From NCBI GenBank assembly GCA_963803425.1, contig CAWDMA010000002.1, positions 186,001 through 250,000 on the forward strand: a stretch of 64,000 nt of DNA. Direction: 5' to 3'. The notes beneath the pieces were generated by a model that saw only the letters and a list, made by a program, of their open reading frames with translations, searched no databases and was not told where the DNA came from. The position numbers and the translations under genes were made by a program. The stretch comes from DASPWW01 sp963803425. GTDB lineage: Bacteria > Actinomycetota > Thermoleophilia > Solirubrobacterales > 70-9. Positions 51,601-59,633 of this stretch are shown in pieces. The first letter of the stretch is position 1; every line of letters starts with the position of its first letter.

Positions 51601-52098
51601 GTGCTGCGCCGGCTCGACACCGCTGTGCTCCGGACGATGCGGACGCGCGGCCATCACCCGGCGATCGAGCGCGGGATGCGGGCGCTCGGCTCGGCGGGGG
51701 AGTGGGGCGCGATCTGGGCGGCCGTCGGCCTGGCGGCGGCCGCGCTCGACCCGCCGCGCCGACGACGGTGGGTGGGGGCTGCTGCGATCGGCCCGAGCGC
51801 GGTGGTGCTCAACTACGGTGTGAAGCGCGCCGTCGGCCGGCCGCGTCCGGAGCTCGACGGGCTGCCCCCGCTGGCGGCGGCGCCCTCCCACCTCTCGTTC
51901 CCATCCGCGCACGCCGCGTCCTCGGTCGCCGCCGCGACCGCGATGGCGCGCGTCGCTCCCGGCGCCGCCGCCCCGCTGTTCGGGCTCGCCGCGATCCTGT
52001 GCCTGACGAGGCCGTATCTCGGCATGCACTACCCGTCGGACGTGGTCGCCGGGGCGGCGCTCGGAGCGGTGATCGGGCGGAGCATCCCGCGGCGATGA
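51601..52098 (+). CDS. PAP2-family membrane phosphatase
   Basis: Phosphatidic acid phosphatase type 2 superfamily protein, 165 residues, several membrane helices. The three active-site motifs are present: KRAVGRPRP (KxxxxxxRP), FPSAHAASS (PSxH with acid-base His) and RPYLGMHYPSDV (SRxxxxxHxxxD-like; the first Ser is replaced by Thr in LTRPYLGMHYPSD). The expected substrates are phosphatidate or undecaprenyl diphosphate. The start GTG 51601 is at the end of the intergenic region; the stop overlaps ychF (ATGA). Confidence 0.9.
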   Translation: MLRRLDTAVLRTMRTRGHHPAIERGMRALGSAGEWGAIWAAVGLAAAALDPPRRRRWVGAAAIGPSAVVLNYGVKRAVGRPRPELDGLPPLAAAPSHLSFPSAHAASSVAAATAMARVAPGAAAPLFGLAAILCLTRPYLGMHYPSDVVAGAALGAVIGRSIPRR

Positions 52099-53168
52099 TC
52101 GTCGGGATCGTGGGGCTGCCCAACGCGGGCAAGTCCACCCTGTTCAATGCGCTCACGGCGGCGGGCGCCGAGACCGCGGTGTACCCGTTCACGACCGTCG
52201 AGCCGAACGTCGCGGTGGTCGATGTTCCCGACGAGCGGCTTGCGGCCGTGGCGGAGACGGTGGGCGCCTCGCCCGTGGTGCCGGAGACGATCGAGTTTCG
52301 CGACATCGCCGGGCTGGTCCGTGGCGCCGCGCAGGGGGAAGGGCTCGGCAACCGCTTCCTCGCCGAGATCCGGGAGACCGACGCGATCTGCCACGTGGTC
52401 CGCGCCCACGCCGACGAGGGGGTTCCCCATCCCGACGGCGGCATCGATCCCGTCCGCGACGCGGAGACGGTGGAGGCGGAGCTGCTGCTCGCCGATCTCG
52501 AGCAGGCCGAGGGCCGGCTCGGCAGGGTCTCCAAGGAGGCCGGCTCGGGGGACGCCGAGGCCGTCGCGGAGCGTGACTGGCTGGCTGCGGTGGTGGAGGC
52601 CCTGGAGCGCGGCGAGCCGGTCCGAAGCGTCCCGGTCCCGGAAGCGGCGGGGGGCGCGCCCGCCCGGCTCCAGGCACTCAGCTCGAAGCCCGTCCTGTGC
52701 GTCGGCAACGTCGACGAGGGGGTCGACCAGGTGCCCGCGGGGCTCGCAGCTCATGCCGCCGACGCGGGCGCCGGGACAGTCGCGATCGGAGCCCGGATCG
52801 AGGCCGACCTGGCGGAGCTCGATCCCGCCGACGCTGCCGAGATCCGTGACGACCTCGGCCTGCAGCGCTCCGGGCTGGAGCTGCTGATCCGAGCCGCCTA
52901 CGAGCGGCTCGGGTTGATCACGTTCTTCACCGCGCACGAGGGAGCCGAGGCACGCGCTCGCAGCCTCCCCGAGGGCGGAACCGCCTGGGACGCCGCCGGC
53001 AGGGTGCACGGCGAGATCCAGGCGGGGTTCGTCCGCGCCGAGGTGATCGGGTGGCGGGAGCTGGTGGACGCCGGCGGCTACGCGGCGGCGCGCGAGCGGG
53101 GTGTGCTGCGCACCGAGGGTCGCGAGTACCCCGTCCGGGACGGCGACGTCGTCACGATCCGGACCTAG
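52095..53168 (+). CDS. ychF: Redox-regulated ATPase YchF (Obg family)
   Basis: Translation-associated P-loop ATPase, 357 residues. G1 VGIVGLPNAGKSTLFNALT; G2 region YPFTTVEPNVAVVDVPDERL; G3 FRDIAGLVRGAAQGEGLGN; the G4 motif region is KPVLCVGNVDEG, with the unusual Asn-x-Asp/Glu specificity that gives YchF its ATP preference. The TGS domain (GLITFFTAHEG, GTAWDAAGRVHGEIQAGFVR, YPVRDGDVVTIRT) is intact. It overlaps the PAP2 gene at its start and the convergent anti-sigma gene by 4 nt at its stop. Confidence 0.97.
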   Translation: MIVGIVGLPNAGKSTLFNALTAAGAETAVYPFTTVEPNVAVVDVPDERLAAVAETVGASPVVPETIEFRDIAGLVRGAAQGEGLGNRFLAEIRETDAICHVVRAHADEGVPHPDGGIDPVRDAETVEAELLLADLEQAEGRLGRVSKEAGSGDAEAVAERDWLAAVVEALERGEPVRSVPVPEAAGGAPARLQALSSKPVLCVGNVDEGVDQVPAGLAAHAADAGAGTVAIGARIEADLAELDPADAAEIRDDLGLQRSGLELLIRAAYERLGLITFFTAHEGAEARARSLPEGGTAWDAAGRVHGEIQAGFVRAEVIGWRELVDAGGYAAARERGVLRTEGREYPVRDGDVVTIRT

Positions 53169-53851
53169 AACTCCGCCCGCAGCTGGTCCCAGTGGCCGGG
53201 ACCGTGGAGGCGAACCTCGGTGACGTCGTCGACGGGCACCGAGATCGCGCTACCGGAGGCGCCGCCGCCGCGGGCGATCCGGATCGGGCTGAGCCGCTGG
53301 TGCCGCCCTTCCTTCGTCGTCACCTCGACGCTGTACAGACCCGGCTCGAGCTGCGGGGACTCGTACACGGTGACGAGCACCCACGACGGCTCTCCCTGGT
53401 AGCCGAACGCCGTCCCCGCCCGCCGCCCGTTCGGCGCGGTCAGCTCCGCGGCCGACAGGTACTCGCCGTGCGCGACCGCGAGCGTGTCCTGATAGCGATT
53501 GGCGACGTCGAGCTCGCCGTGGACGGCGAGCCACAACCCGACGGCGGTCGCGAGAGCCGCGGACGCCGCCGCGAACATCGGGATCAGGGGCCGTCGGCGG
53601 CGGGCCGCACGCTCCCGGGGCGGGTGCATCCCGGCCAGCACCCGGGACTCGAACCCCGGCGGGGGCTCGTGGTCGGGCGCGACCAGGAGCAACTCGTCTG
53701 CCACGGTCGAGAGCTCCTCCACGTAGCGGCGGCACTCGTCGCAACCGGCAAGGTGAACGAGGGCGCGGGCGCGCTCGTCGCCCGGCGCGATCCCCAGCGC
53801 CAGCTCCGGCGCGATCGCTCGCGCCTCCTCGCAGCTCGGCCTATCGCTCAT
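53165..53851 (-). CDS. Zinc-binding anti-sigma factor
   Basis: Membrane-spanning regulator of 228 residues paired with the ECF sigma gene directly upstream (11-nt overlap). The N-terminal anti-sigma domain has the zinc motif VHLAGCDECRRYV (HxxxCxxC). One membrane helix (about 90-110, IPMFAAASAALATAVGLWLA) divides it from an extracytoplasmic domain with the RskA-type pattern AELTAPNGRR, YQGEPSWVLVTVYESPQLEPG and SPIRIARGGG. It should hold the sigma factor inactive at the membrane and release it on envelope stress by proteolysis. Its stop overlaps ychF. Confidence 0.92.
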   Translation of the reverse strand: MSDRPSCEEARAIAPELALGIAPGDERARALVHLAGCDECRRYVEELSTVADELLLVAPDHEPPPGFESRVLAGMHPPRERAARRRRPLIPMFAAASAALATAVGLWLAVHGELDVANRYQDTLAVAHGEYLSAAELTAPNGRRAGTAFGYQGEPSWVLVTVYESPQLEPGLYSVEVTTKEGRHQRLSPIRIARGGGASGSAISVPVDDVTEVRLHGPGHWDQLRAEF

Positions 53852-54398
53852 CGGTCACCCCCCGCTCGTCGCGAAGCTTCATCAGCCCGCTCCGGATCCT
53901 GGACTTGGTCGTCCCCAGCGGGACGCCCTCTATCTCGGAGATCTCGCTCGCCGTGTAGCCCGACAGAGCCGCCATCAACACCGCGCGGCGCTGTTCCTCC
54001 GGAAGCTCGCCAAGCCCCTCGCGGAGCGCGCGAATCTCGTCTCCGGTGACGCCTGCGGGGTCGATCGTCGGTCGCATGAACATCGCCTGCTTCGCGGTCA
54101 GGTCTTCCGGGTCGACGGGCTCCCCGCGGCGGAGCCGGAGCCGGTCGATCGCGAGGTTGCGGGTGATCGACAGCAGCCACGTCTCCACCCGGCCCCGGCG
54201 GCGGTCGTACACCTCCGCGTGGCGAAACGCTCGCAACAGCGCCTCCTGGGCGATCTCCTCCGCCTCGGCCGCGTTCCCCACGATCGTGAAGGCGAGCCCG
54301 TACACCCGCGACTGGAACCGGCGCACGAAGCTCGCGGCGGCCTCCGGGTCGCCCGCACCCAGCCCGGCCAGAAGGGATTCGTCACTCACTGCCCACAC
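53841..54398 (-). CDS. ECF-family RNA polymerase sigma factor
   Basis: Sigma-70 family, extracytoplasmic-function group, 185 residues. Region 2 reads FVRRFQSRVYGLAFTIVGN, AEEIAQEALLRAFRHAEVYD and VETWLLSITRNLAIDRLRLR; region 4 has LPEEQRRAVLMAALSGYTAS then EISEIEGVPLGTTKSRIRSG, the helix-turn-helix. GTG 54398 is used, with another in-frame GTG nine bases downstream. A perfect 6+3+6 palindrome ends 3 nt upstream of the start. With its anti-sigma it probably controls its own operon and envelope genes. Confidence 0.94.
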   Translation of the reverse strand: MWAVSDESLLAGLGAGDPEAAASFVRRFQSRVYGLAFTIVGNAAEAEEIAQEALLRAFRHAEVYDRRRGRVETWLLSITRNLAIDRLRLRRGEPVDPEDLTAKQAMFMRPTIDPAGVTGDEIRALREGLGELPEEQRRAVLMAALSGYTASEISEIEGVPLGTTKSRIRSGLMKLRDERGVTDER

Positions 54399-54400
54399 GT

Positions 54401-54415
54401 CCGTTCTACGAACGG
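54401..54415. promoter_or_regulatory. Palindrome CCGTTC-TAC-GAACGG before the ECF sigma gene
   Basis: Perfect dyad with 6-bp arms and 3-bp centre, starting 3 nt before GTG 54398. Its place suggests an operator or an element overlapping the transcription start. It contains GTAGAA on the sigma-gene strand, which could serve as a -10. Confidence 0.4.
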
Positions 54416-54454
54416 GCGGCGCGGCGGGATTGAGACCCGGTCCGGGGCGGACAC

Positions 54455-54532
54455 GTGAAAGACGCCGACTTCAAGTTCGCCCCGGATGATCCCACCGTGT
54501 AGGCGGGCCAGGTCACCTTCGGCCCCCGCACC
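54455..54532 (+). pseudogene. Cupredoxin-like remnant
   Basis: Reads VKDADFKFAPDDPTV, then TAG, then AGQVTFG in one frame. FxFxP...TV.AGQVTF is the first beta-strand pair of small secreted cupredoxins. No upstream signal peptide or downstream copper-ligand loop is found in any frame, so it is a fragment of a lost gene of perhaps 150 residues, or chance. About 26 codons. Confidence 0.35.
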
Positions 54533-54584
54533 CGGCTAAAGTCGGTCGATCGAGCTGTCCGGCGACATGTTCAGGGAGACGGGG

Positions 54585-54965
54585 ATGGAGGATCCGGTTC
54601 CCGGCACCGCCAAGGTGCTCACCTGCAGCGAGTATCGCGGCGAGCACCCCACGCAGAGCTGTGGCATGTACGTCGTCGTCCAGGCGGCCGGGGTGCCGGC
54701 CACGGCGGTGGAGCACTCCGAGATCGTCCACAGCCGGCACTGGCCCGCGCCCGGGATGACGTTGCCGGTGACGCTCGACCGCGGGGACCCGCAGCGGCTC
54801 AGGATCGAGTGGGACGACGTGCCGTCCTCACCGGACCGCGAGGTGCATCCGGAGGAGATGGACGAGCGCCTGGACCGGCTCTCCCAGCTCACCGAGCTCC
54901 GTGACAGGGGAGCGCTGACGGACGCGGAGTTCGAGGCCGAGAAGAGGCGCATTCTCAAGGGCTGA
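54585..54965 (+). CDS. SHOCT-domain protein
   Basis: 126-residue cytoplasmic protein. The C-terminal 33 residues form a SHOCT (short C-terminal) domain: LDRLSQLTELRDRGALTDAE then FEAEKRRILKG, usually an oligomerisation element. The N-terminal 85 residues (GTAKVLTCSEYRGEHPTQSC, MYVVVQAAG, TLPVTLDRGDPQRLRIEWDD) form a beta-barrel-like domain not recognised. ATG 54585 has AGGGAGA upstream; ATG 54567 would add six residues. The gene is convergent with the HAD phosphatase, 6 nt between stops. Confidence 0.8.
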   Translation: MEDPVPGTAKVLTCSEYRGEHPTQSCGMYVVVQAAGVPATAVEHSEIVHSRHWPAPGMTLPVTLDRGDPQRLRIEWDDVPSSPDREVHPEEMDERLDRLSQLTELRDRGALTDAEFEAEKRRILKG

Positions 54966-54971
54966 GCCGGT

Positions 54972-55634
54972 CTACCGGGGAGAGATCGCCTCGATCGTCG
55001 CCGGCGAGAGCTGCTCGAGGGACCCGAGCACGACGTCCGCCTCAGCCACCGCGTCCGCGGCCGGTGGGAACTGCCGGTTGGGGATCGCCACGACGCCGAG
55101 CCCCGCGGCGCGGGCCGATCGAAGCCCGTTCGAGGAGTCCTCGATCGCCGCCGCATCCGCCGCCTCCACGTCCATCCGGGCGGCGGCCTCCAGGTACACG
55201 TCGGGCGCCGGCTTTCCCGCGGACACCTCCTCCGACGACACCGTCACCTCGAACAGCTCGGCGACGCCCGCCCTCTCCAGGACCAGGTCGATGATCGGCC
55301 GGTTGGAGGACGAGGCGAGCCCCAGCGGCCACCGGTCCGCGATCCGCCGCACCGCGTCCGTGGCGCCCGGCAGCAGCGGCAGCCGCTCGCGGTAGCTCTC
55401 CATCACCCGTCGCACCACCTCGTCGGAGATCTCGGCGGGCGCGAGCGGGACGCCGAGCTGGTCGCTCATGTATCGCGACCACTCCGGCGAGCTCATCCCC
55501 ATCATCTCCCGCTGCGCACCGTCGTGCCACCGTCCACCAGCCTCGTTCGCGAGCCGCTCCCGGACGGCGTCCCACACCCGCTCGGACTCGATCAGGACCC
55601 CGTCGAGGTCGAAGATCACCGCGCGGGCATTCAC
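54972..55634 (-). CDS. HAD-superfamily phosphatase (beta-phosphoglucomutase-like)
   Basis: Phosphatase/mutase of 220 residues. Motif I VIFDLDGVLIESE (DxD intact), motif II LASSSNRPIID, motif III GKPAPDVYLEAA, motif IV AIEDSSNGLRSARAAG (EDS), cap at about 18-85. This is the sugar-phosphate-acting group that includes beta-phosphoglucomutase and 2-deoxyglucose-6-phosphatase. Its start overlaps the stop of the DUF4062-STAND gene by 4 nt, so it is the last gene in that operon. Substrate unknown. Confidence 0.9.
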   Translation of the reverse strand: MNARAVIFDLDGVLIESERVWDAVRERLANEAGGRWHDGAQREMMGMSSPEWSRYMSDQLGVPLAPAEISDEVVRRVMESYRERLPLLPGATDAVRRIADRWPLGLASSSNRPIIDLVLERAGVAELFEVTVSSEEVSAGKPAPDVYLEAAARMDVEAADAAAIEDSSNGLRSARAAGLGVVAIPNRQFPPAADAVAEADVVLGSLEQLSPATIEAISPR

Positions 55635-58159
55635 GCGTGAACCAGCTCGAGCGCCTCGTCAAGGGCCGCGAACACATCGACGTCCCCTATCGACGCGGAG
55701 ATCTCGTCCATCCTCTCGACGCCGGTCAGCTCCCGGACGGAGCGCGCGAGCGATGACAGGAAGCCCTGGTAGCTCGGCCACGGCCGCACGCCGAGCCGCT
55801 CCCTGACGGCGGTGGCGGCGGCGAGCGAGCGCGCCGCCCGCTCTCCGTCGCCCGAGTGGAGCGCGAGTGCCGCGAGCCCGTCAAGGCAGTAGCTCGCCTC
55901 GATCTGGTGGCGGCCGGCACGCAGGCGCACGATCGCCTCCCGCAACGCCTCGATCGCTTCCGGGGGCCGGCCCTCCAGCAGCCTGACCAGCGCCACGCTC
56001 TGCAGCGACTGCCCGATCAGCGGGCCGTTGTCGATCCTCCGCGATCGCTCCAGCGCCGTCGTGAACGCAGCCTCCGCGCCGGCCAGATCGCCGCCCGCGG
56101 CCAGCACGCTGCCCAGCTGGATCTGGGTGAGCGCAACCCCCCAGTCGTGCTCGACGGCGGCGAACAGCCCGGCGGCCTCGTCCAGCGAGTCGATCGCGGC
56201 CGCAGCGTCCTCGTCGAGCAGGTAGCGGACCCACGCCACCTCCTTCAGCGCAACCGCTGCCTCGAACTCCATTCCGGCGGCGCGAAAGACGGCGAGCGAG
56301 GACTCGAGCGAGGCGCGCGCGCCGCCGTACTCGCCCCGGCGGATCCGCATCATCGCCAACATGCAGCCGAGCTTCGCCGTGAGCAGCTCGTCCAGCGGGC
56401 GCCCCGCGTCCTCGCTTCGCTGCAGCCACGACTCCGGCTCGTGCACCGCGTCGCGGATGTAGTAGAGGACGACCACGTCCCAGACGAGCTCGATCACCGA
56501 GGCGTCATCGCCGCCCTCGAGCGCCGTCTCCACCGCCGCGCGCAGGTTGGCCCGCTCGGCGTCGAGCTTCTCCGCCCACTCCTGCTGCCCGGGCCCGCAC
56601 AGGGCGGGCTGCGCGCGCTCGGCCAGTCGCCGATACCAGTCCAGGTGACGGGCGCGGATCGTGTCGGCCTCGCCCCGCTCCTCGAGGCGCTCCAGCGCAT
56701 AGATGCGGACGGTCTCCAGCATCTGGAGGCGAGGGCCGCCGCCACCCAGGTCCGCGCGGACGGCGAGCAGGCTCTTGTCGAGCAGGGAGGCGATCCCCTC
56801 GAGCACGTCCCCGCCTTCGCCGCAGCCGCAGATCTCCTCGACCGCCTCGACCGAGGCCCCACCGGCGAACACGCCCAGCCGCGCCAGCAGCTCTCGCTCG
56901 CGCTCGTCGAGCAGATCGTAGCTCCAGTCGATCGTCGCCCTCAGCGTGCGCTGACGCTCCGGCAGATCCGCCGCGCCGGCCCCGAGCCCGTCCAGGCGCG
57001 CGCCGAGTCGGTCGAGCAGGGAGCGGGGGGACAGCAGCCGGCACCTGGCAGCCGCCAGCTCGATCGCCAGCGGCAACCCGTCAAGGCGCTGGCACAGCTC
57101 GTCCGCGGCGGCGGCCTCCTCGCCCTCGCTCGCAACGATCGCGCCGACCCCGCGGGCGCGGTCGGCGAAAAGCTCCGCGGCGGGCCCCCGCTCCAGCGGC
57201 GCCACCGAGACCTCGTGCTCCCCGCGCACGCGCAGGGCCTGGCGGCTGGTCGCCAGGATCTGCATCCCTGGGCACCGCTCCAGCAGGGAGGCCAGGTCGG
57301 GGGCGGCCGCCACGACCTGTTCCAGGTTGTCGAGCACCAGCAGCGCCGGACGCCGCCCGAACAGGTCCGCGATCGCCTCAAGCGCCCCGCCGGCGCCCTC
57401 CGGGGTCGCTCCGAGCCGGTCCGCGATCGCGTAGGGGACGAGCGCCGAGTCGGCGATCTGAGCGAGCGGGACGAACTCGGCCCCGTTCGGATACTCGGCC
57501 GCGGCGACCGCTGCCGCCTCGACCGCGAGCCGGGTCTTGCCGACCCCGCCGGGTCCGGTCAGCGTGACCAGCCGCGCACCGTCGCGAAGGATCCCGGCGA
57601 TTTCGGCGATCTCGCGATCGCGGCCGACCGTGCTGGTCAGCGGGGTCGGCGGCGGGCTGTGCGCGGAAGCCGGCGGGGCGTGCCGGCCCGAGGCGGCCTC
57701 GAACCGCTCCGCGAGCAGCACCGCAAGGTCACCCGCCACCAGCGCCGCGAGCTCGTCGTCGTCGGTGTACCGCTTGTAGGAGATCCCCTCGTCGGCACGG
57801 ACCCGGGCGAGCATCTGCTCGAGCCGCGGCTCCCGCTCCGGCGCCGGCTCCCTGATGTAGATCAGTCGGGGTCGATCACCGGACAGCTCCAGCTCCTCCT
57901 CGAGCCCGGACAGCTCCGCGCCCGGCGCCAGCCACCCGTAGCTCTGCCAGTAGATCCCGACGAAGACGTGGCTCTGCTCGATGTAGGCGCGGTACAGCTC
58001 CCGCGGTGGATGCGGTCGCGCCCCGAGCTCGAACATCACGGGCGAAAGGTGGAGGCGCTCGAGCTGCGCGCGAACCACGCGGCGCTCGTCGCGAAGCTCC
58101 TTCAGGGTCGAGCTGACGAACACGCGCAGACGCTGATCCGGTGTCCTGATCACGCTCAT
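55631..58159 (-). CDS. DUF4062 - NB-ARC (STAND NTPase) - TPR protein
   Basis: Large cytoplasmic signal-transduction ATPase, 842 residues. Residues about 8-105 form a DUF4062 domain (RVFVSSTLKELRDERRVV, VFVGIYWQSYGWLAPG, LEEELELSGDRPRLIYI). The NB-ARC core begins with STVGRDREIAEI; P-loop GPGGVGKT at 202-209, Walker B ALLVLDNLEQVV, and the sensor ILATSRQALRVRGEHEVSV with GLPLAIELAAARCRLL. The winged-helix arm is about 400-470 and the C-terminal 350 residues contain TPR-type helical repeats. The architecture matches STAND sensors such as AfsR or the predicted immune NTPases, but lacks a DNA-binding domain. It is coupled to SLT-M15 upstream and HAD downstream by 4-nt overlaps. Confidence 0.88.
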   Translation of the reverse strand: MSVIRTPDQRLRVFVSSTLKELRDERRVVRAQLERLHLSPVMFELGARPHPPRELYRAYIEQSHVFVGIYWQSYGWLAPGAELSGLEEELELSGDRPRLIYIREPAPEREPRLEQMLARVRADEGISYKRYTDDDELAALVAGDLAVLLAERFEAASGRHAPPASAHSPPPTPLTSTVGRDREIAEIAGILRDGARLVTLTGPGGVGKTRLAVEAAAVAAAEYPNGAEFVPLAQIADSALVPYAIADRLGATPEGAGGALEAIADLFGRRPALLVLDNLEQVVAAAPDLASLLERCPGMQILATSRQALRVRGEHEVSVAPLERGPAAELFADRARGVGAIVASEGEEAAAADELCQRLDGLPLAIELAAARCRLLSPRSLLDRLGARLDGLGAGAADLPERQRTLRATIDWSYDLLDERERELLARLGVFAGGASVEAVEEICGCGEGGDVLEGIASLLDKSLLAVRADLGGGGPRLQMLETVRIYALERLEERGEADTIRARHLDWYRRLAERAQPALCGPGQQEWAEKLDAERANLRAAVETALEGGDDASVIELVWDVVVLYYIRDAVHEPESWLQRSEDAGRPLDELLTAKLGCMLAMMRIRRGEYGGARASLESSLAVFRAAGMEFEAAVALKEVAWVRYLLDEDAAAAIDSLDEAAGLFAAVEHDWGVALTQIQLGSVLAAGGDLAGAEAAFTTALERSRRIDNGPLIGQSLQSVALVRLLEGRPPEAIEALREAIVRLRAGRHQIEASYCLDGLAALALHSGDGERAARSLAAATAVRERLGVRPWPSYQGFLSSLARSVRELTGVERMDEISASIGDVDVFAALDEALELVHA

Positions 58160-59619
58160 CGGCCCGGGGCCCTGGGGTCCTCCTTCACGGTGACGTGGAT
58201 CGCAGACGGCTCGACCGCGTAGTCGATGATCCCGAGCGCCTGCAGCCGATCCAGCACGAACTGGAACGCGCCGGCCTGCGAGTCGTCCTCATACTTGCGC
58301 AGGATGTCGAACGACCACCCGGTCGTGTGCAGCGAGTACTCGCGGGTGGCCTCGATGTCTCGCTTCGTGAGCTGGCGCTGGTAGGCGCGATCGCGGACGG
58401 CGCTGGTCACCTTAAGCGTGCCGCCGCCGTTCAGCTCCCGCACCCAGGCCCCGATCAGGAGCAGCGCCTTCAGCGCCTCGGGCCGCAGGCCGCGGTAGAG
58501 CGCGGGGTCGGCGTCGAGCTTCGGGGCCAGCTCTCCTATCCCGCCGTCGAGCGCGATCCCGAGCCGCTTGCCCGCCGGGATCGGGACGATGTCGCCGTCG
58601 CGCCACGCCGCGGCGAGCTCGCCCGGGTTCGCGAACACCTTGGTGCGGCCCTCGGGATGGAACACCTCCTCGGCGGTCGCCTTGTTGGCGTGCAGTCGCT
58701 GCAGCTCCCGCAGCCTGCCGCGATCGTGGCGGTACAGCCGCATGATCTCGCGGGCAGCGAGCAGCTTCCAGTAGTACTCGCTGGACTCGTCGCCGAACGC
58801 CGCGAGCAGCTTCCAGGCCTCGGGATGGTCGGTGAGCGAGGAGCCGAAGTAGAGCTGCGCGTAGCTCAGGTGGTCGGCCGAGACGAGGTCTGCCGCCGGT
58901 GCCTGCGAGCCGGTGTAGGCCTCGACCACGCTCTCCAGGTTGCCGATCCCCATGTGGTAGGAGACCGCGGCGAGATCCTCCGAGCCGAACCGCCGGCGCG
59001 CGATCGTCAGGTACCGGACGGCCGCCGCGAGCGCCTTGTCGGGATCGAACCGCTGGTCGATGCGCGCCCGCATCCGAACCAGCCTCTGCGCCTTCGCGGT
59101 CTGCCCACGCCGGTAGGCGCGCCGCGCCTCCACGGTCAGCTTCCGGCTCCGGCGCAGGTCGATCCGCATGTGCAGCAGCGCGAGCCCCGTGGAGGCGACG
59201 ATCTGGGTGAGGCCGGACGCGAGCTCGGGGTCCTTCCCGGCGATCACCTCCGGGCGGCCGGCGCTCTCCAGGTACACGAGCGCCTCGAGCAGGTCGGGGT
59301 CGACCTTGGTGCCCGCCGTCGCCGCCTCGATCCGGTCGCGAAAGCGCGCCACCCGCGCCGCTGTGGCAAGCGCGCCGCCGGGGCTGTTCGCGTACACGAC
59401 GTGGGACAGCCCGGCACTCGCGCTGCGCTCGAACGCCGCCCGCCGGGCGGGGTCGTAGGCAAGCCGGTCCTGCGGCGAGGGAGCGCGGGCGCCGGAGAGG
59501 ATCCCGGATCCGCCGTCCCCGATTCCGGCCACGGACGCGAACCCGAACAGCGCCACGATCGCGATCGCAGCGAGCGCGAGCGCGCCGAGAAGGGTCCGTC
59601 CCCGCCTCACCGGACCCAT
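58156..59619 (-). CDS. Lytic transglycosylase - M15-like carboxypeptidase fusion
   Basis: Exported peptidoglycan hydrolase of 487 residues. The N-terminal hydrophobic segment (about 8-31) is a signal anchor. The SLT-type domain has catalytic Glu 118 in EALVYLESAGRPEVI, then ASGLTQIVASTG and VSYHMGIGNLESVV. The C-terminal 110 residues look like an M15 peptidase: VTSAVRDRAYQRQL (S-x-x-R), SLHTTGWSFDI (HxxGxxxD) and PSAIHVTV (final His). Both glycan and peptide cleavage are therefore possible. ATG 59619 places the signal at the N-terminus; the start lies 14 nt from the divergent GTG 59634. The stop overlaps the STAND gene by 4 nt. Confidence 0.8.
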   Translation of the reverse strand: MGPVRRGRTLLGALALAAIAIVALFGFASVAGIGDGGSGILSGARAPSPQDRLAYDPARRAAFERSASAGLSHVVYANSPGGALATAARVARFRDRIEAATAGTKVDPDLLEALVYLESAGRPEVIAGKDPELASGLTQIVASTGLALLHMRIDLRRSRKLTVEARRAYRRGQTAKAQRLVRMRARIDQRFDPDKALAAAVRYLTIARRRFGSEDLAAVSYHMGIGNLESVVEAYTGSQAPAADLVSADHLSYAQLYFGSSLTDHPEAWKLLAAFGDESSEYYWKLLAAREIMRLYRHDRGRLRELQRLHANKATAEEVFHPEGRTKVFANPGELAAAWRDGDIVPIPAGKRLGIALDGGIGELAPKLDADPALYRGLRPEALKALLLIGAWVRELNGGGTLKVTSAVRDRAYQRQLTKRDIEATREYSLHTTGWSFDILRKYEDDSQAGAFQFVLDRLQALGIIDYAVEPSAIHVTVKEDPRAPGR

Positions 59620-59621
59620 GT

Positions 59622-59627
59622 TAGGTT
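59622..59627 (+). promoter_or_regulatory. Candidate -10 element (TAGGTT) of the AttH-like gene
   Basis: TAGGTT is 6 nt before GTG 59634 within a 14-nt divergent intergenic gap. Confidence 0.4.
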
Positions 59628-59633
59628 CAACCG

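Noticed and set aside
50521..52029. Upstream extension of the NHL/RTX gene giving a 971-residue protein
   Set aside because: The extra part is antisense to ychF/PAP2 and runs through the BtrH-like gene in another frame; the signal peptide marks ATG 50520 as the start.
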